Below are positions 1-11,800 of a stretch of 64,000 nucleotides of DNA, in pieces. Location: NCBI RefSeq assembly GCF_009727055.1, contig NC_052357.1:20780908-20844907 (forward strand), given 5' to 3'. The DNA comes from Benincasa hispida. Taxonomy: Eukaryota; Streptophyta; Magnoliopsida; Cucurbitales; Cucurbitaceae. The notes under the pieces were generated by a model that ran no database searches, was not told where the DNA came from, and saw only the letters and a list, made by a program, of their open reading frames with translations. Position numbers and translations under genes: made by a program. Position 1 is the first letter of the stretch. Each line of letters starts with the position of its first letter.

Positions 1-430
1 TGACAAGAGAAGTCAAGTTGGTTTTATTCTAGAATCTTTTACGAAGAGTTTTCTGTTCTTTTGTATGAACCTACTTATGAATAAAATTGAATACAGTTTG
101 ACTACTCTTCTAAATGAACTACAGGCTTACCAGACAATAGTGAGAACTAAAGGTCTGGAATCGGAAGTACACATTACTACCGCTGAGAAGAGAAGAACGT
201 CCTCTAAAAAGCCTGATATTGCTTCCTCTTCATAGAGTAAGAATATTCTAGTTAGGAAGAGTAAAGGAAAAGGGAAGAAGAAAACCGTTGGGAGAAAAGA
301 CAAGACTAACGCTGCAGACAAAGGAAAATGTTTCCACTGCAACGAGGAAGGGCATTAGAAGAGGAACTGCCCTTAGTACCTTGCTGAGAAGAGAGTAGAG
401 AAAACAAAACAGGCAAACTAGTTCCTGAAG
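1..430 (+). pseudogene. copia gag C-terminal fragment with CCHC zinc knuckle
   Basis: Plus-strand translation gives the C-terminal part of a copia nucleocapsid. A basic Ser/Lys-rich stretch precedes the knuckle CFHCNEEGH-x4-C at 329-370. All three Cys and the His are present, but the codon after the His is TAG (356-358) where this family usually has Trp. A second in-frame TAG lies just after the last Cys, and another lies upstream near 234. It is a dead copy. The N-terminal gag lies outside the window. Confidence 0.7.
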
Positions 431-1343
431 ATTGGTTGCTCAACACGACCCATGGGAGATATTGCTATTTGAAGATAATCTTATTTGCTTTTGTTATCTT
501 GTAAAAAGGAACAAATTGTATATATGTTTTTGTTGGAAATGAAATGTTCATTTTTCGAAAATCATGTTTGTTCTATTTGCATAGCAACTTCTGTTAAGTA
601 TCAACCTAGTTAAAAGTCATTTGCAAATATTCAGATATTTAAAAACGGCTAGAAATCAATAAACGCAAGTAGTTATTTAACCTAAGTGATAAGTTTTGAA
701 CAATTGAAAAGTTCAGAGTGTACAAAACTTGTTAGGTAAAATAAAACTGAAATGTTTTGTTTGGATCAAAAGTATAGAAAGTTTAAAATTTTTAGGTCTA
801 TTTGATGGAACATGAAATCTAGTAATAAACTTTCTAATTTCCTTAAATGGTTATCTCAACATCATTCCAATTATTGGAATATTGTTTTAGATCACCTTGT
901 ATTATTTGTTTCCATTAAAAACTTGCATATATCAATAAAGAGTTATTAAATTAACATTCTAAACAAGAGTTGTTTAGACAGGTCAGATGCATCTTACTCA
1001 AAGAGTTGAGAGTACCTTGATGTAGTGGGAGGAGTGTATGACTTCCTAGAAATTATTGAGAAACAAATGTTGTGAGTATAAGATGCATTCCTCATATAGT
1101 TTAATAAGAAGGCTATTGTACATTAACATGTTTATAACGATTCTCTTGGCTAAAATGTTTAAGAATCACCTAGTAAGACTAGGAATATTAGATTAATAAC
1201 CTAGGGCAAGTTGGAGAAAAACTAGGTATGGGATACTGAGTGGTAAACCATGGGTATGAGATGCCCTAGTTTATTGATTTCTCTGTAAAACTCAGAAACT
1301 CAGTTTTATATATTCGGATATATAAGTTACCACTAGAGTTTTA
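431..1343 (+). other. degenerate interior of copia A, no gene recognised
   Basis: AT-rich sequence between the gag remnant and the purine tract of element A. I see no protease, integrase, RT or RNase H motif in any frame. It probably represents leftover 3' untranslated interior after a large deletion. Confidence 0.5.
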
Positions 1344-1358
1344 GTCCAATTGGGAGTT
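1344..1358 (+). other. polypurine tract of copia A (degraded)
   Basis: GTCCAATTGGGAGTT lies directly before the LTR start TGTTGGG. Related copia elements in this window carry GACAAGTGGGAGAT at the same place, so this is the plus-strand priming site with a few changes. It identifies the following LTR as a 3' LTR. Confidence 0.65.
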
Positions 1359-3282
1359 TGTTGGGTTTTATGTCCTAAAACTCGTGGTTTGTAAACAATA
1401 AAACTTATTTCTAAAAATTCAATAAGTTGTTATTCAAAATATGTATTGCTTATTTCGTTTTAGAAATAAATCCAATAAACTAAAAGATCCATGACTATTA
1501 CATGAGTACTTGAACTTTATGTAGAGACATAAAAGTGGATCAGGTTCGAGTTAATAATCAAAAGGATTTATAGTATATGAATGAGGTTGAGTGCTTTATT
1601 CTGGTAATACTATTGGATGCGGCCCACTCTATAGTTGTTACAAGAGTTGTAACATGCTACAGACAATGTGATCCAAATTCGTTCATGTATTGACATGAAG
1701 AATGGGGGTACCCTATGCAATGGGTCTGTACAAGATCAAACTACAAAATCAATCACTTTTACTTTATAACATTGTTTACTGTTTAAGACCGACTATTTCA
1801 AAGTGATGACTTAGGTAACTTGACCTTAATCTTGAGCTAACTATAAACTTTTGTTTATATGGGATTATCCCTAGATTTGCATAGGTGAAGGTTGGCCTAA
1901 CAGAGTCGGCTTAATAAACCTTCATTTCAGGGGTAAGATCGAGTAGATAGTTGGGGACATAGGATGCAAGATGGAATTCACTCCTACTCGCTTTCAGGGA
2001 TAGTAGAGAGATTGTTCCCTTAATTGCTGACTCCGGGTCTTGAACAAAGGGCCCTACCCTCTCATTGACCCGAGAGAGACTCAATTTGTTGATCGGATCA
2101 CAAATTAATTGTTCATTAAAGGATGAGTAGAACTTAAGGAACGAGAGGTAATCTTGGGGGTAAAACAATCATTTGATCTAGCCGTTATTACGAACAACCT
2201 GTGAAGGGTTAACTTACTAATCATGGTTATATCGAGTGGACACAATATATCTACAGTGAGAGGAGTGCAACTCTGGGATTTAGTGGAGTGACCCATCAAT
2301 TAACCAATAGGGGTTAATTCGGTGTAAAGAGTTTAGCCAATTAATCTCATATCGTTGGAGCCCATGATCGTAGATACACGAGGTCACCTTACTAGCTCGT
2401 AAATGGATTAGCCTTAGAGTAGAGTTATAAGTTGATTTGAAACGTTTGAATTAGAATTAAGAGAACTAGAAATTATATGAGATATAATTACGTGTTTAAT
2501 TTTGGAATTAAACGAAACTGGAGAATCGATTATATTTAAATATGATTTAAATATTAAATTCATGAATGGGATCATGATAGTGGAATTGGTGATAAATTAA
2601 TTGAATATTTGACATTAAATTAATTAGAATTAATAAATTATTTATTATTAATTTTATTAGATAAATTAATTATTGAATTAATTTTGTAAAATTAATAAAA
2701 TTTTATTTTTGAAAACAAAATTAATTTTGGAAATTGATTTTGAAAATCAAATTTTAATTAAAAAGAAAATAAAATTGAAAAATTGAAAAAATCCAAAAAA
2801 TTGGATTTTTTCACTAATTTTCCAAGAAGCTTACTCAGAATCCACTTCACAATTCTTAGCCAAATCCAAGCATGAGCTCCAATTCATGCAACAATTCTTC
2901 TTGCATGATGATCTTGCTATATATCCTGAAGTGGAATTTGGCATGCAAAAGGGTTGATTTTGCCTGAAAATCTCTCTTGAAGAAGAGTTCTTCAGGTTGT
3001 TGTAAACCATTCCTCCAAAATTCTCTTAATCCAAGCTTATTTTGAGTTCTACAACTAAACCCAAGGCACCAAAAGGATAGTAGGGAAGGTCTTGAGGTGG
3101 TTCACAAGTTAAATTCAAGAAGATTGCAGCTGAGAATCGTGATTCAAGGTGTTCTTCAAAGGTATGTCATGAAACCCACTTTGTATTTTATGAGCATGCT
3201 TAGATTCAAGGCCAAAATTAATGAATTAGAATGCTTAATGATTCATTTTTCTTCCGTTGCATGTATTCTAACTCTAACAACA
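1359..3282 (+). repeat. 3' LTR of copia A (1924 bp)
   Basis: It starts TGTTGGGTTTTATGTCC and ends CTCTAACAACA. Both termini and much of the interior align with the reverse complement of 25561-27415. It is preceded by a polypurine tract. The very AT-rich stretch 2560-2810 is ordinary for this LTR family. An open frame beginning at 3097 crosses from the LTR into gag of the neighbouring element, and I regard it as an accident of the junction. Confidence 0.8.
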
Positions 3283-3650
3283 CCATTCTCTGAAGTGAAT
3301 GCTGTGAATTTTAATAATAATCATGGTCAAGGTTGTGGTCATGGTTGAGGTCGAGGTCATAACCGTGGCATTATTATTTTCGTGATGGTCGTTCTAAGCA
3401 TTCAAATTTCAAAGAAACCATACAAAATGATGATTAGAAAGGACCCCATAAGATAAGAGTTTAAAAAGTGTTGAAATTAAATGCTTTCAATACGGAATGA
3501 CTGGGCATTGGTCACGTACCTGTCGTACATCAAAACACTTAGTTGATCTCTATCAAGCCTCCCTGAAGGAAAAAGAGAGAAATGTGGAAGCAAATTTTGC
3601 ATACCAGGATAGTGACATATTTGACCCACATATATGACAAATTTGGATGT
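3283..3650 (+). pseudogene. copia B gag fragment
   Basis: An Asn/Gly/His-rich linker (repeated GHG and GRG at about 3320-3370) leads to the zinc knuckle at 3482-3523. The knuckle reads CFQY-GMTGH-WSRTC, so the second Cys has become Tyr, probably by a TGT to TAT change. It is followed by the family-typical HLVDLYQASLKEKE and a DSDIFDPH segment. Stops and shifts occur at about 3346 and 3434. The first bases sit directly against LTR A. Confidence 0.75.
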
Positions 3651-3839
3651 GGTAGACTTCCTTGAATCTCCTGAAGAAAAAAGCGGCAGAATTGATGAAA
3701 CATCAAGTGTTTCATTTGACGTTGAAAATATCTAGATTTAATGTTTTCTTTCATCTTCATGTTTTTTTTTTCTTCTCTTAGTAGACTTTGTATATTCCAA
3801 ATATTGTTTTTCTTATTGTAATTATTTTCTTTTAATGAA

Positions 3840-4512
3840 GAAACTAGGATCATTTTCATATGTTGGGTGACTAAAAAAGAGTAAAGAAGATCTATGTCTG
3901 GCGGACAATGCAACTACACATATAATACTTACAAATAGAAAATATTTTTTCAAACTGACAATGTTGGAAGCAAAAGTCGATACGATATCAAGTTTTTCAA
4001 ACCTGTTTGAAGGCTTTGGAAAAAAATATATTATTTTTCCTAGAGGAATAAAATTTACAATTGACCATGCATTGTTCTCTAGTCAATCAAAGAGGAATCT
4101 ACTTTGTTTTGAAGATATACGTTGCAATGGTTATCATATTGAGACTGATAGTAAGAATAATGTGGAATATCTATATATCATATCTACTATCTCAAATGAA
4201 AAACGTACATTGGAAGAATTGCCTGCTTTATCTCCTAGATTATATTATACTCATATACGAGTAATTGAAACATATGCAACAATGAACATGAAGTTCATGA
4301 ATCCAGACATATTTACAATTTGGCATGACCGATTGGGTCATCTAGGATCTATAATGATGAGGAAAATTATTGAGAATTCAAATGGACATCCATTGAAAAA
4401 CCAGAAGATCATTCAATCTAATGAATTATCATGTGATGCTTGCTCTCAAGAAAAATTGATAATTAGACCATCACAAGCTAAAATGGGGATTGAACTACCT
4501 GCATTTTTATAA
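3840..4512 (+). pseudogene. copia B protease end and GAG-pre-integrase domain
   Basis: The frame around 3890 reads CLADNATTH, the aspartic-protease active-site region (Asp codon 3904-3906). The usual D-S-G/A triplet is D-N-A here. An open stretch from 3961 gives about 180 residues ending at TAA 4510-4512. It includes the pre-integrase finger: IWHDRLGH at about 4318, and CDACSQEK at about 4432. The stop separates this from the integrase core, which continues in the same frame, so it is a point-mutation stop rather than a true end. Confidence 0.8.
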
Positions 4513-4878
4513 CGAATTCATGGTGATATATGTGAACCTATTAACCCACTAAGTGGACCATTTAGATATTTTATGGTATTAATAGACACATCCAGCAGAT
4601 GGTCATATGTGTGCTTATTATCAAGTCGAAATCTTGCATTTATAAGATTACTTGCTAAAATAATTAAATTAAGAGCACAATTTCTTAATTATATAATTAA
4701 GACTATTCATCTTGATAATGTTAGTGAATTTACATCACAAGCTTTTGATAATTATTGTATGTCAATTGAGATAAGTGTTGAACATCCTGTAGCTCATGTT
4801 CACACACAAAACGGTTTAGTAGAATCATTCATAAAACGTTTACAGTTAATTGCTAAACCATTGATTATGAGGAATTAA
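4513..4878 (+). pseudogene. copia B integrase catalytic core
   Basis: Same frame as the preceding domain. The three acidic residues of the DDE core can be seen: Asp in HGDICEP (about 4528), Asp in IHLDN (about 4711) and Glu in NGLVESF (about 4825). The reading frame ends with TAA at 4876-4878 and downstream sequence is shifted. The catalytic residues survive but the polyprotein is broken on both sides. Confidence 0.8.
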
Positions 4879-5399
4879 GAAGCTGAAAAAAGAAATTACA
4901 TGGAATGCATCGTTATTGTCTCGTTTAGATCCCCATAAAGATCAATATGAACTTGAAGTTCAGAAGATAATTCATTTATAAAATATAGCAAATCAGTTAC
5001 CAGATGCATTTATAAATGTAAAGAAAGTAACTAAATCACATATACCAGTTGCAAATGTTCCATCAAAAATTGATATCCCAACATAGCAAATTGTCACTAA
5101 TGACTCTAGAGCACGCCAAAAGCATGGTAGACTAATGGGTTCCAAAGATAAAAATCCTCAGAAAATAAAAATAATTAATAGTCAAGAAGACTTGGTTGAG
5201 GATGTAAATATTCATAAAGAAATCCTTAACATGACTAGTGAGGAAGGTGAAATATCTAAAGATAATAATGAGATTTCAATAAACTACATCATGACAGGAA
5301 AAAGATGGAATTGAACTCATATTTATTGACAATGTATTGCATATAATGTTGCTCTTGATATTATATCTGAAAATAAGAATTCTGAACCAAAATCTGTTG

Positions 5400-6215
5400 A
5401 AGAATATCAACATAGGAAAGATTGACTTTAGTGGAAAGAGGCAATTGAGGCACAATTAAACTCACTTTCAAAACGTCAAGTTTTTGGACCAATAGTCCAA
5501 ACACGAGAAGGTGTCAAACCTATGGGATACAAATGGATATTTGTAAGAAAAAGAAATGAAAATAATGTGGTCACATGATATAAAGCAAGACTAATTGCAC
5601 ACGATTTTTCACAAAGACCTGGTATTGATTATGAGGAGACGTATTCTCCGGTGGTGGATGTAATCACATTAAGAAATTTAATTGGACTGACTATGTATGA
5701 AAGTCTGGACATGGATCTTATGGATGTAGTCACGGTATATTTATATGGGTCTCTTGATAATGATATTTATATGAGAATCCCAAAAGGATTTAAGATACCT
5801 GAAACATATAAATCAAATTCTCAGGAATTGTATTCAATAAAGTTCCAGAGGTCGCTATATGGATTGAAACAATCAAGACGAATATGTTATAATCGCCTAA
5901 GTAGATATTGTTGAAAGAAGGATATCAAAACAATCCAATACGTCCATGTGTTTTTATAAAGAAATCATAATTAGGATTTGCTATTATAACGGTATATGTT
6001 AACGACTTAGATATAATTGGAACTCCTGAAAAGCTTTCAAAGGCAACAGAATATCTTAAGAAAGAATTTGAGATGAAAGATCCCGAAAAAATAAATTTTT
6101 TCCTTGGCTTGCAAATTGAGCATTTAGCAGATGAAATATTTGTTCATTAGTCAACTTATACAGGAAAAGTTTTGAAAATATTTTATATGGACAAAGCACA
6201 TCCATTGAACATTCC
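5400..6215 (+). pseudogene. copia B reverse transcriptase
   Basis: Translation shows the copia RT landmarks in order: WKEAIEAQL, GYKWIFVRK, KARLIAHDFSQRPGIDYEETYSPV, SLYGLKQSRR, then a shift near 5910. The catalytic motif at 5995-6006 reads YVND instead of YVDD, a loss of the first catalytic Asp. In-frame stops include TGA near 5577 and TAG near 6148. The enzyme cannot be active. Confidence 0.85.
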
Positions 6216-6239
6216 AAAGAAAGTTCATTCCAAAGGAAG

Positions 6240-6935
6240 TAATGTCACCATATCTTAGTGCAATTGGTGCACTTATGCATCTTGCTAATAATACAAGATC
6301 AAATATTGCATTTTCAGTAAATTTATTAGCAAGATATAATTCTTCTCCAACTAAAAGACATTAGAATGGAATTAAGCATATACTCCGTTATCTCCTAGGA
6401 ACGATTGATATGGGTTTGTTTTATTCAAATAAATCAAATTTTGATCTAGTTCGTTGTGCAGATTCCGGATATTTATCTAATTCACATAAAGCTAAATCTC
6501 AAACAGGTTATCTATTCACATATAAAGGAATGGCTATATCATTGCGATTTGTGAAATAGATTATAACAGTCACTTCCTCAAATCATGCTGAAATTCTTGC
6601 AATTCACGAGGCTAGTCGAGAATGTGTATGGCTAAGATCAATGACTCAGCACATTCATGGAACATGTGGTCTGTCTTCTAGTAAAAATCTTCCAACAATA
6701 TTATACAAAGACAACACATCATATATATCCCAAATAAAAGAAAGATATATTAAAGGAGATAGAACAAAACATATTTCACCAAAGCTTTTCTATACGATCT
6801 TGAAGAAAATGGTGACATTACTATTCAATAAATTTATTCAAAGGATAACCTAGTGGACATATTTACAGAGTCATTACCTAGAACAAACTTTAAAAAATTG
6901 GTACACAACATTGGAATGTCGCTCCTCGAAGATTT
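6240..6935 (+). pseudogene. copia B RNase H domain
   Basis: The connection region (ARYNSSPTKRH, YLLGTIDMGLFYS) is followed by RNase H motifs SSNHAEILAIHEASRECVWL (Glu) and LYKDNTSYIS (Asp) and by the C-terminal FTESLPRTNF-like end. Stops occur at about 6363 and 6559, with further breaks after 6850. It is the C-terminal end of pol. Confidence 0.8.
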
Positions 6936-7099
6936 CAAGTAATGTTTCCATGAGGGAGAGTAAATATATTGTATTTTTTTTAAGATTATTAGATTATATG
7001 AAATACGTACTCTTTTTCCTTCACTGTGATTTTTTTTCTAATGGGTTTTCTCCTATTAAGGTTTTAACGAGGCATATTTCATATATATAATGAGCATCT

Positions 7100-7108
7100 A
7101 AGAGGGAG
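7100..7108 (+). other. polypurine tract of copia B
   Basis: AAGAGGGAG sits immediately before the LTR start TATTATAAATATT. Related copies in this family are expected to have AAGGGGGAG followed by TGTTGTAAA, so the first LTR dinucleotide has mutated from TG to TA. Confidence 0.6.
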
Positions 7109-7546
7109 TATTATAAATATTATTGAAAATAGATGCCCATTAGATACTCATGCTTAGTGTTCATTGACCATTTACCAAGTGTCATGTCCCTATTTTTCCA
7201 AAGTGTTGTCCATGTGTCTAGTAAATACTCATTATTAATGTTCATGAAATCCACCTCCTACTTGCTAAATTACCTATAAATAATGACTTTTTTTTTAATT
7301 TTTGAAAAACACACACATTAGGCAAATTCCAAAAAAATTGGAGAAAGTAGAGAAATCCATAATTTGTTATTTTATTTACTTTTGTTATTTATTTTATTTT
7401 ATATATTTAAATATATTTGTTTAATTTATTTTAATATTTATTTGTTTTATTGTTTATTTATTCTATATATTTATATTATGTGTATTTATTTTAATATTAT
7501 ATTTTATTGACATTTGCGTTCCTGTTGTGCTCCTCAAATTCACAAC
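7109..7546 (+). repeat. 3' LTR of copia B (about 440 bp)
   Basis: It begins after the purine tract and contains a good core promoter, CTATAAATA, at about 7270. A leader rich in TTTATTTATTT follows. The right end (CACAAC near 7546) is my estimate because no second LTR is available for comparison. Confidence 0.55.
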
Positions 7547-8840
7547 GATTAAGACTTTTTTTTTTTAAATGAAAGACATACATCGATATAGTTTAAATAT
7601 TAAATTCTTGAAACTTTATTGTGAGGTTGATTATGATAAATTTTAATTAAACACTTTTAAAAATTAGACACTATTTACCTTGTCAAAAAAAAAAAAAGTA
7701 TATTGTAAAAACCATCTTTGAAGTATGGTAGTACTTGTAATTACACTCTTAAATTTTCAATTGTAAAATTGAGTCTCTAAACTTCTATAAGTGTTAAAAT
7801 TATACTCTCAATTTTATAAAAATTGTAGAAATTGGACTCACGAATGATAAAAAATAAATTCTTAAACTTATACAATGATACAATTTATACAAATATGTAA
7901 GTTTGAAGGCCACCTAATTTTAACATTCATATAATTTTGAGGGTTCAATTTTTAAAATTGAAAGTTTAGAGGTAATATTACAACTAGCACCATATTTTAA
8001 TGATGATTTTTACCATTTGCTAAAAAAAAAAAATTATTGAATTTAATTCTTTACGTCGAGCCTAAACATATCTCAATTCTCACATGTTGTGGTAAGAAAA
8101 ATAAAATAAAATTGTGGCATTTGTAATTTTTGTTAATTCTTACATTATTTTATTTTAATAAATCTAAATTCCCATTAGTGTTCTTTTTAATTAACATTTT
8201 ACCCACAATCAAAAGTGGACAAACTCAATTTGAAAGGGGAAAGAAGAGAAAATCATTTCAAAAGATTTTTTTTTCTAACAATAATAAATGGGATGAGAGA
8301 ATCGAAGTAACTCAAGGTTGTCAGTCATCATTTTAAAAGACTGGCATAACTTTCTTAGTTTCTTTTGGATTAAAACTCCCAACTATTTTTAAATAATAAA
8401 TAAATTTTCTAAGATTGGGTAATATATCTGATCAGTCATCGTCATTAATATTTTATTCATATTTCATCTATCATTTAAAAAAAAAAAAAATCTATAAAAT
8501 TAACATCTCAATAATTTTATTGACATCGACATTTAAATCATTCACAAAATCCTATGTTATGCAGGAACGAAGGTGATTCAATGTAGAAGCAAATATTTGT
8601 ATAGTACGATCCAAAACACTACAAAATGTTTATCTTGAAGAGTTACAGGATAGATTTCTTATACTATATGATGGCTGCACATTAAGCATCCTTGTGTCTT
8701 CTCTAATTAATAGCTGGTAATATTGTTCGAGAAGCAAACATGCACTGGCGATAATGGACGTGTATTTCTTTCAACTTCATGGTTTCCCTGAGGAAAAAAA
8801 AATATCCCAAAAGGAACTTGGAACGTCGATCGAATCAAGT
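7547..8840. other. intergenic, 3' side of the ethylene receptor gene
   Basis: AT-rich non-coding DNA with several poly-A/T runs (7683-7697, 8020-8032, 8477-8490). The short open frames have no recognisable product. The part nearest the receptor gene (about 8500-8840) should contain its 3'UTR. Confidence 0.5.
8516..8521 (-). promoter_or_regulatory. candidate polyadenylation signal of the receptor gene
   Basis: On the minus strand this is AATAAA, about 320 bases past the receptor stop codon. Plant signals are loose and several similar hexamers are possible, so this is only a candidate. Confidence 0.3.
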
Positions 8841-11800
8841 TTAAAGACTTCGCTGATACCGTGAACTGGAGAAGGCAACTTGACCAGTTTCTCTGAAGAT
8901 TGGCCTGTGTCCATGGAGATCTGCACTTCTGTGATTTACAATGGGTGCAACTTGTTTGACTGAGAAGTCATTTGGAATAGCATTGCAGATCCCAAGTTTC
9001 ACAATGAACACAGCTGTCGTCCCTTTTTCGGGGCCTTCGCTCTCGATCCAAATGTGACCTCCCATGAGATTTACAAACCTGAACCAACAACCCATGTGAG
9101 AAGTTTCAAGAAAAACTAGAAGATAAGGGACTGAAGAGATAGAAGTCAAACTCAGACCAATTATTTCATTTTGGAACATGATCCAAGAAATGAATAGCTT
9201 ATCAACAAAATGGTATTTTCAAGTTACTGTACATTGGATTAAATGATAGTAGGAAGATTATCCATGAGAGGCCGCCATGGTATGGCTGCCTCATAATAGC
9301 TGTTGGATTTAGATTAAAAATTTTACGACTCCTAATAACTACAAGATACATATTCGAGGTACTCTCTCACACATTCAATAGTGAAGAATTGACAATCATA
9401 TTGTGGAAGCCTCATCAAATAATTTTTCATTAATCATTGTGATGAAGCAATACCGTTTACCAAGGGCCAAACCGAGTCCCACGCCACTATTTGTTCGATT
9501 TGATCGTGTTTGTAACTGAGTGAATCTGGTAAACAGATGAGGAATGTCTTGGGGAGGAATACCACATCCTGAATCTTTAACCTGCACAAGAAGTTAGAAG
9601 CCATAGCAATGAAAATAAATGAAGAACACGGACCAGAACGATTTAGAACATTGAAATAACATTTCCATTCACTGCCTCCTATTCTTATTTTCTATGTCCT
9701 AATTGTTCTTAAAACAAACAAACTATTTCAACCATATGGTATGATACCAACCTGTACTCGCAGGTAAAAGTGGCCATCGGATTGCATTGGATAGAATTCA
9801 TTAGGGCGCCAATCTCTCAGAGAGTCCAGTTTTGCAACGGATGCTATGATAGAAACATGACCTTCCTTAGTGAACTTCACCCCATTACCGACGATATTCA
9901 AGATGATTTGCATAAGCCGCTTCTCGTCACCAACAGCACAGATTGGTAGATCTGATGCCAAAATCAATGCCATCGACAACTTCTTAACCGAAGCAATAGG
10001 CTTTATAAGATCCATTGCCTGCCATTAAAAGCATGAGGATGTTAGGATGATGTCTGATGGTTGAGACAAATGAGAAAAAATTAGCTTAAATTCTATGATT
10101 CACCTCTTTGAAAATAGCATGGAGATTGAATGATCCCATGTCCAAAACCAAACTGCCATCTTCAAGTCTTGATAGATCCAAGACATCATTAATCAGAGTG
10201 GCTAGAAGATTACTACTTTTGAGTATTGTCTCTATCATCACTCTCTGTTCTGGAGTCAGGTCAGTCTCCAAAAGCAGGGATGAAAGGGCAATTATTGCAT
10301 GCATCGGCGTCCTCATTTCATGGTTCATGACAGCCAGGAAATCGTTACGAGCGTGAATCGCTGTCTCTGCTTCTCTACGAGCTAAATCCAAAGCCACATT
10401 TTGCTCCATGAGCTGATCACGCGCCCGCATAGACTCTTCAAGAATTGCAGCATGTGAAAGTGCAACAGCTACCTATATGGATTTCAAAATTTTCATGACT
10501 TAGCAACAAGTTCCTTATGGGTGATTAATCAAAGGACAAAGGGCATATATGTGTGTAAATGTATCAAAATCTCCCAAAAGGGCAAGAAGTCTTCAGATTG
10601 CAATTATAAAAACTTGTGGCAAAAACTAAGGTCTCGTTTCATAACTATTTTGTTTTTTGTTTTTAGTTTTTGAAAATTAAGTCTATAGACATAACATCCA
10701 CCTCAAAATTTCTTCATTTGTTATTTACTTTTTACCAATGATTTAAAAAACCAAGTCAAAATTTGAAAACTAAAAAAAAAAATAACTTTTAAAAATTTGT
10801 TTTTGTTTTTGGAATCTAGCTAAGAATTCAACCATTGTACTTAAGAAAGAAGCAAATCATTCTAGAAGAAGGGAAAATAGGCTTAGTTTTCAAAAATCAA
10901 AAACAAAAAAGAAAATAGTTACCAAACGGGGCCTAAGTCTCTTTTTTATAACCATTTGGTTTTTTAACATTAAACTTACAAACACTACTTCCAACCACAA
11001 GTTTCTATGTTTTGTTATTATTCTACTAATGTTTTTCAAATCAAGTTTTGAAAAGTAAAAAAGTGCTTTTCAACAATTTGTTTTTGTTTATAGATTTTGA
11101 CTTAGAAATTCAAGTGTTTCTTTAACAAAGATGAAAATCATAATTGAAAAGCTGGAAGGAAACAAGCATAAATTTAAAAGATAGAAACAATTCCAATATA
11201 GATCCAACTTTCTAATCACTTGAGAGATCCGGGCGGCCTTGGAGGGACCACCTCGGCTCCTCTCTTCTTGAGAATCCATACATCCCTTATCAATATATGG
11301 ACTAGCTATCTCTCGGCCACGAGTTTAGGTTCCACCTCAATAGGAAAATAAAACGGAGCACCTAATAACATATCTTCACAAACCAAGAACTACGCGATCG
11401 CCCCTTTCATTCTGGGGTGACGGAGGGATATAAAGTTGTTACCAAATGTGGCTTAAAAAGTTTCATCCACATCTTGAAGGACAAGTGGACAAATAACAAA
11501 AACCACTCTACACAACATGAGGACCTGCTCCGATCACTTCTAGTTTGGATTGAAGAATAACCAACAAACGTGACATTCTTCACACCCCATTTCAGATTGT
11601 CCGAAAACAGTTTAGAAATTCTCTATGACATGTCATATAACTAAGAGAAACTACAAATCTTCTCTGCATTATAGATAGATCAGAGTCTTAAGACTTTTCT
11701 TCTTTCATTCCAATAAAAACCTAGACAACCCGACAACTCAAAGGAACTCTTCTAAAGCTCCCACACTTGCCAACCTCCTTTGGTTCAAATCACTGAGCCC

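Larger units (their letters stand above)
1..3282 (+). mobile_element. Ty1/copia element A, internally deleted (gag remnant + 3' LTR)
   Basis: The element runs in from the left edge. A gag C-terminus with a CCHC knuckle is followed by about 0.9 kb without recognisable pol, then a purine-rich tract and a 1.9-kb LTR. Protease, integrase and RT are all missing, so most of the interior was deleted. The LTR belongs to the same family as the minus-strand LTR at 25561-27415: the termini align well, starting TGTTGG and sharing the phrase TATGTCCTAAAACT. The right edge abuts the gag of a different copia element (B). Confidence 0.75.
3283..7546 (+). mobile_element. Ty1/copia element B, 5' truncated, all domains decayed
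   Basis: It reads gag knuckle, protease, pre-integrase finger, integrase, RT, RNase H, purine tract and 3' LTR in the normal copia order on the plus strand. The 5' LTR and N-terminal gag are absent because the element is cut at 3282 by LTR A. Every domain contains stops or shifts, so it is not autonomous. It belongs to a different copia family from A: the knuckle is followed by HLVDLYQASLKEKE, and the short LTR is about 440 bp. Confidence 0.85.

Noticed and set aside
3097..3348. 83-residue plus-strand open frame spanning LTR A and gag B
   Set aside because: It runs from LTR sequence through the LTR end into the Gly/His-rich gag linker of another element; the junction is accidental and there is no start context or family match.
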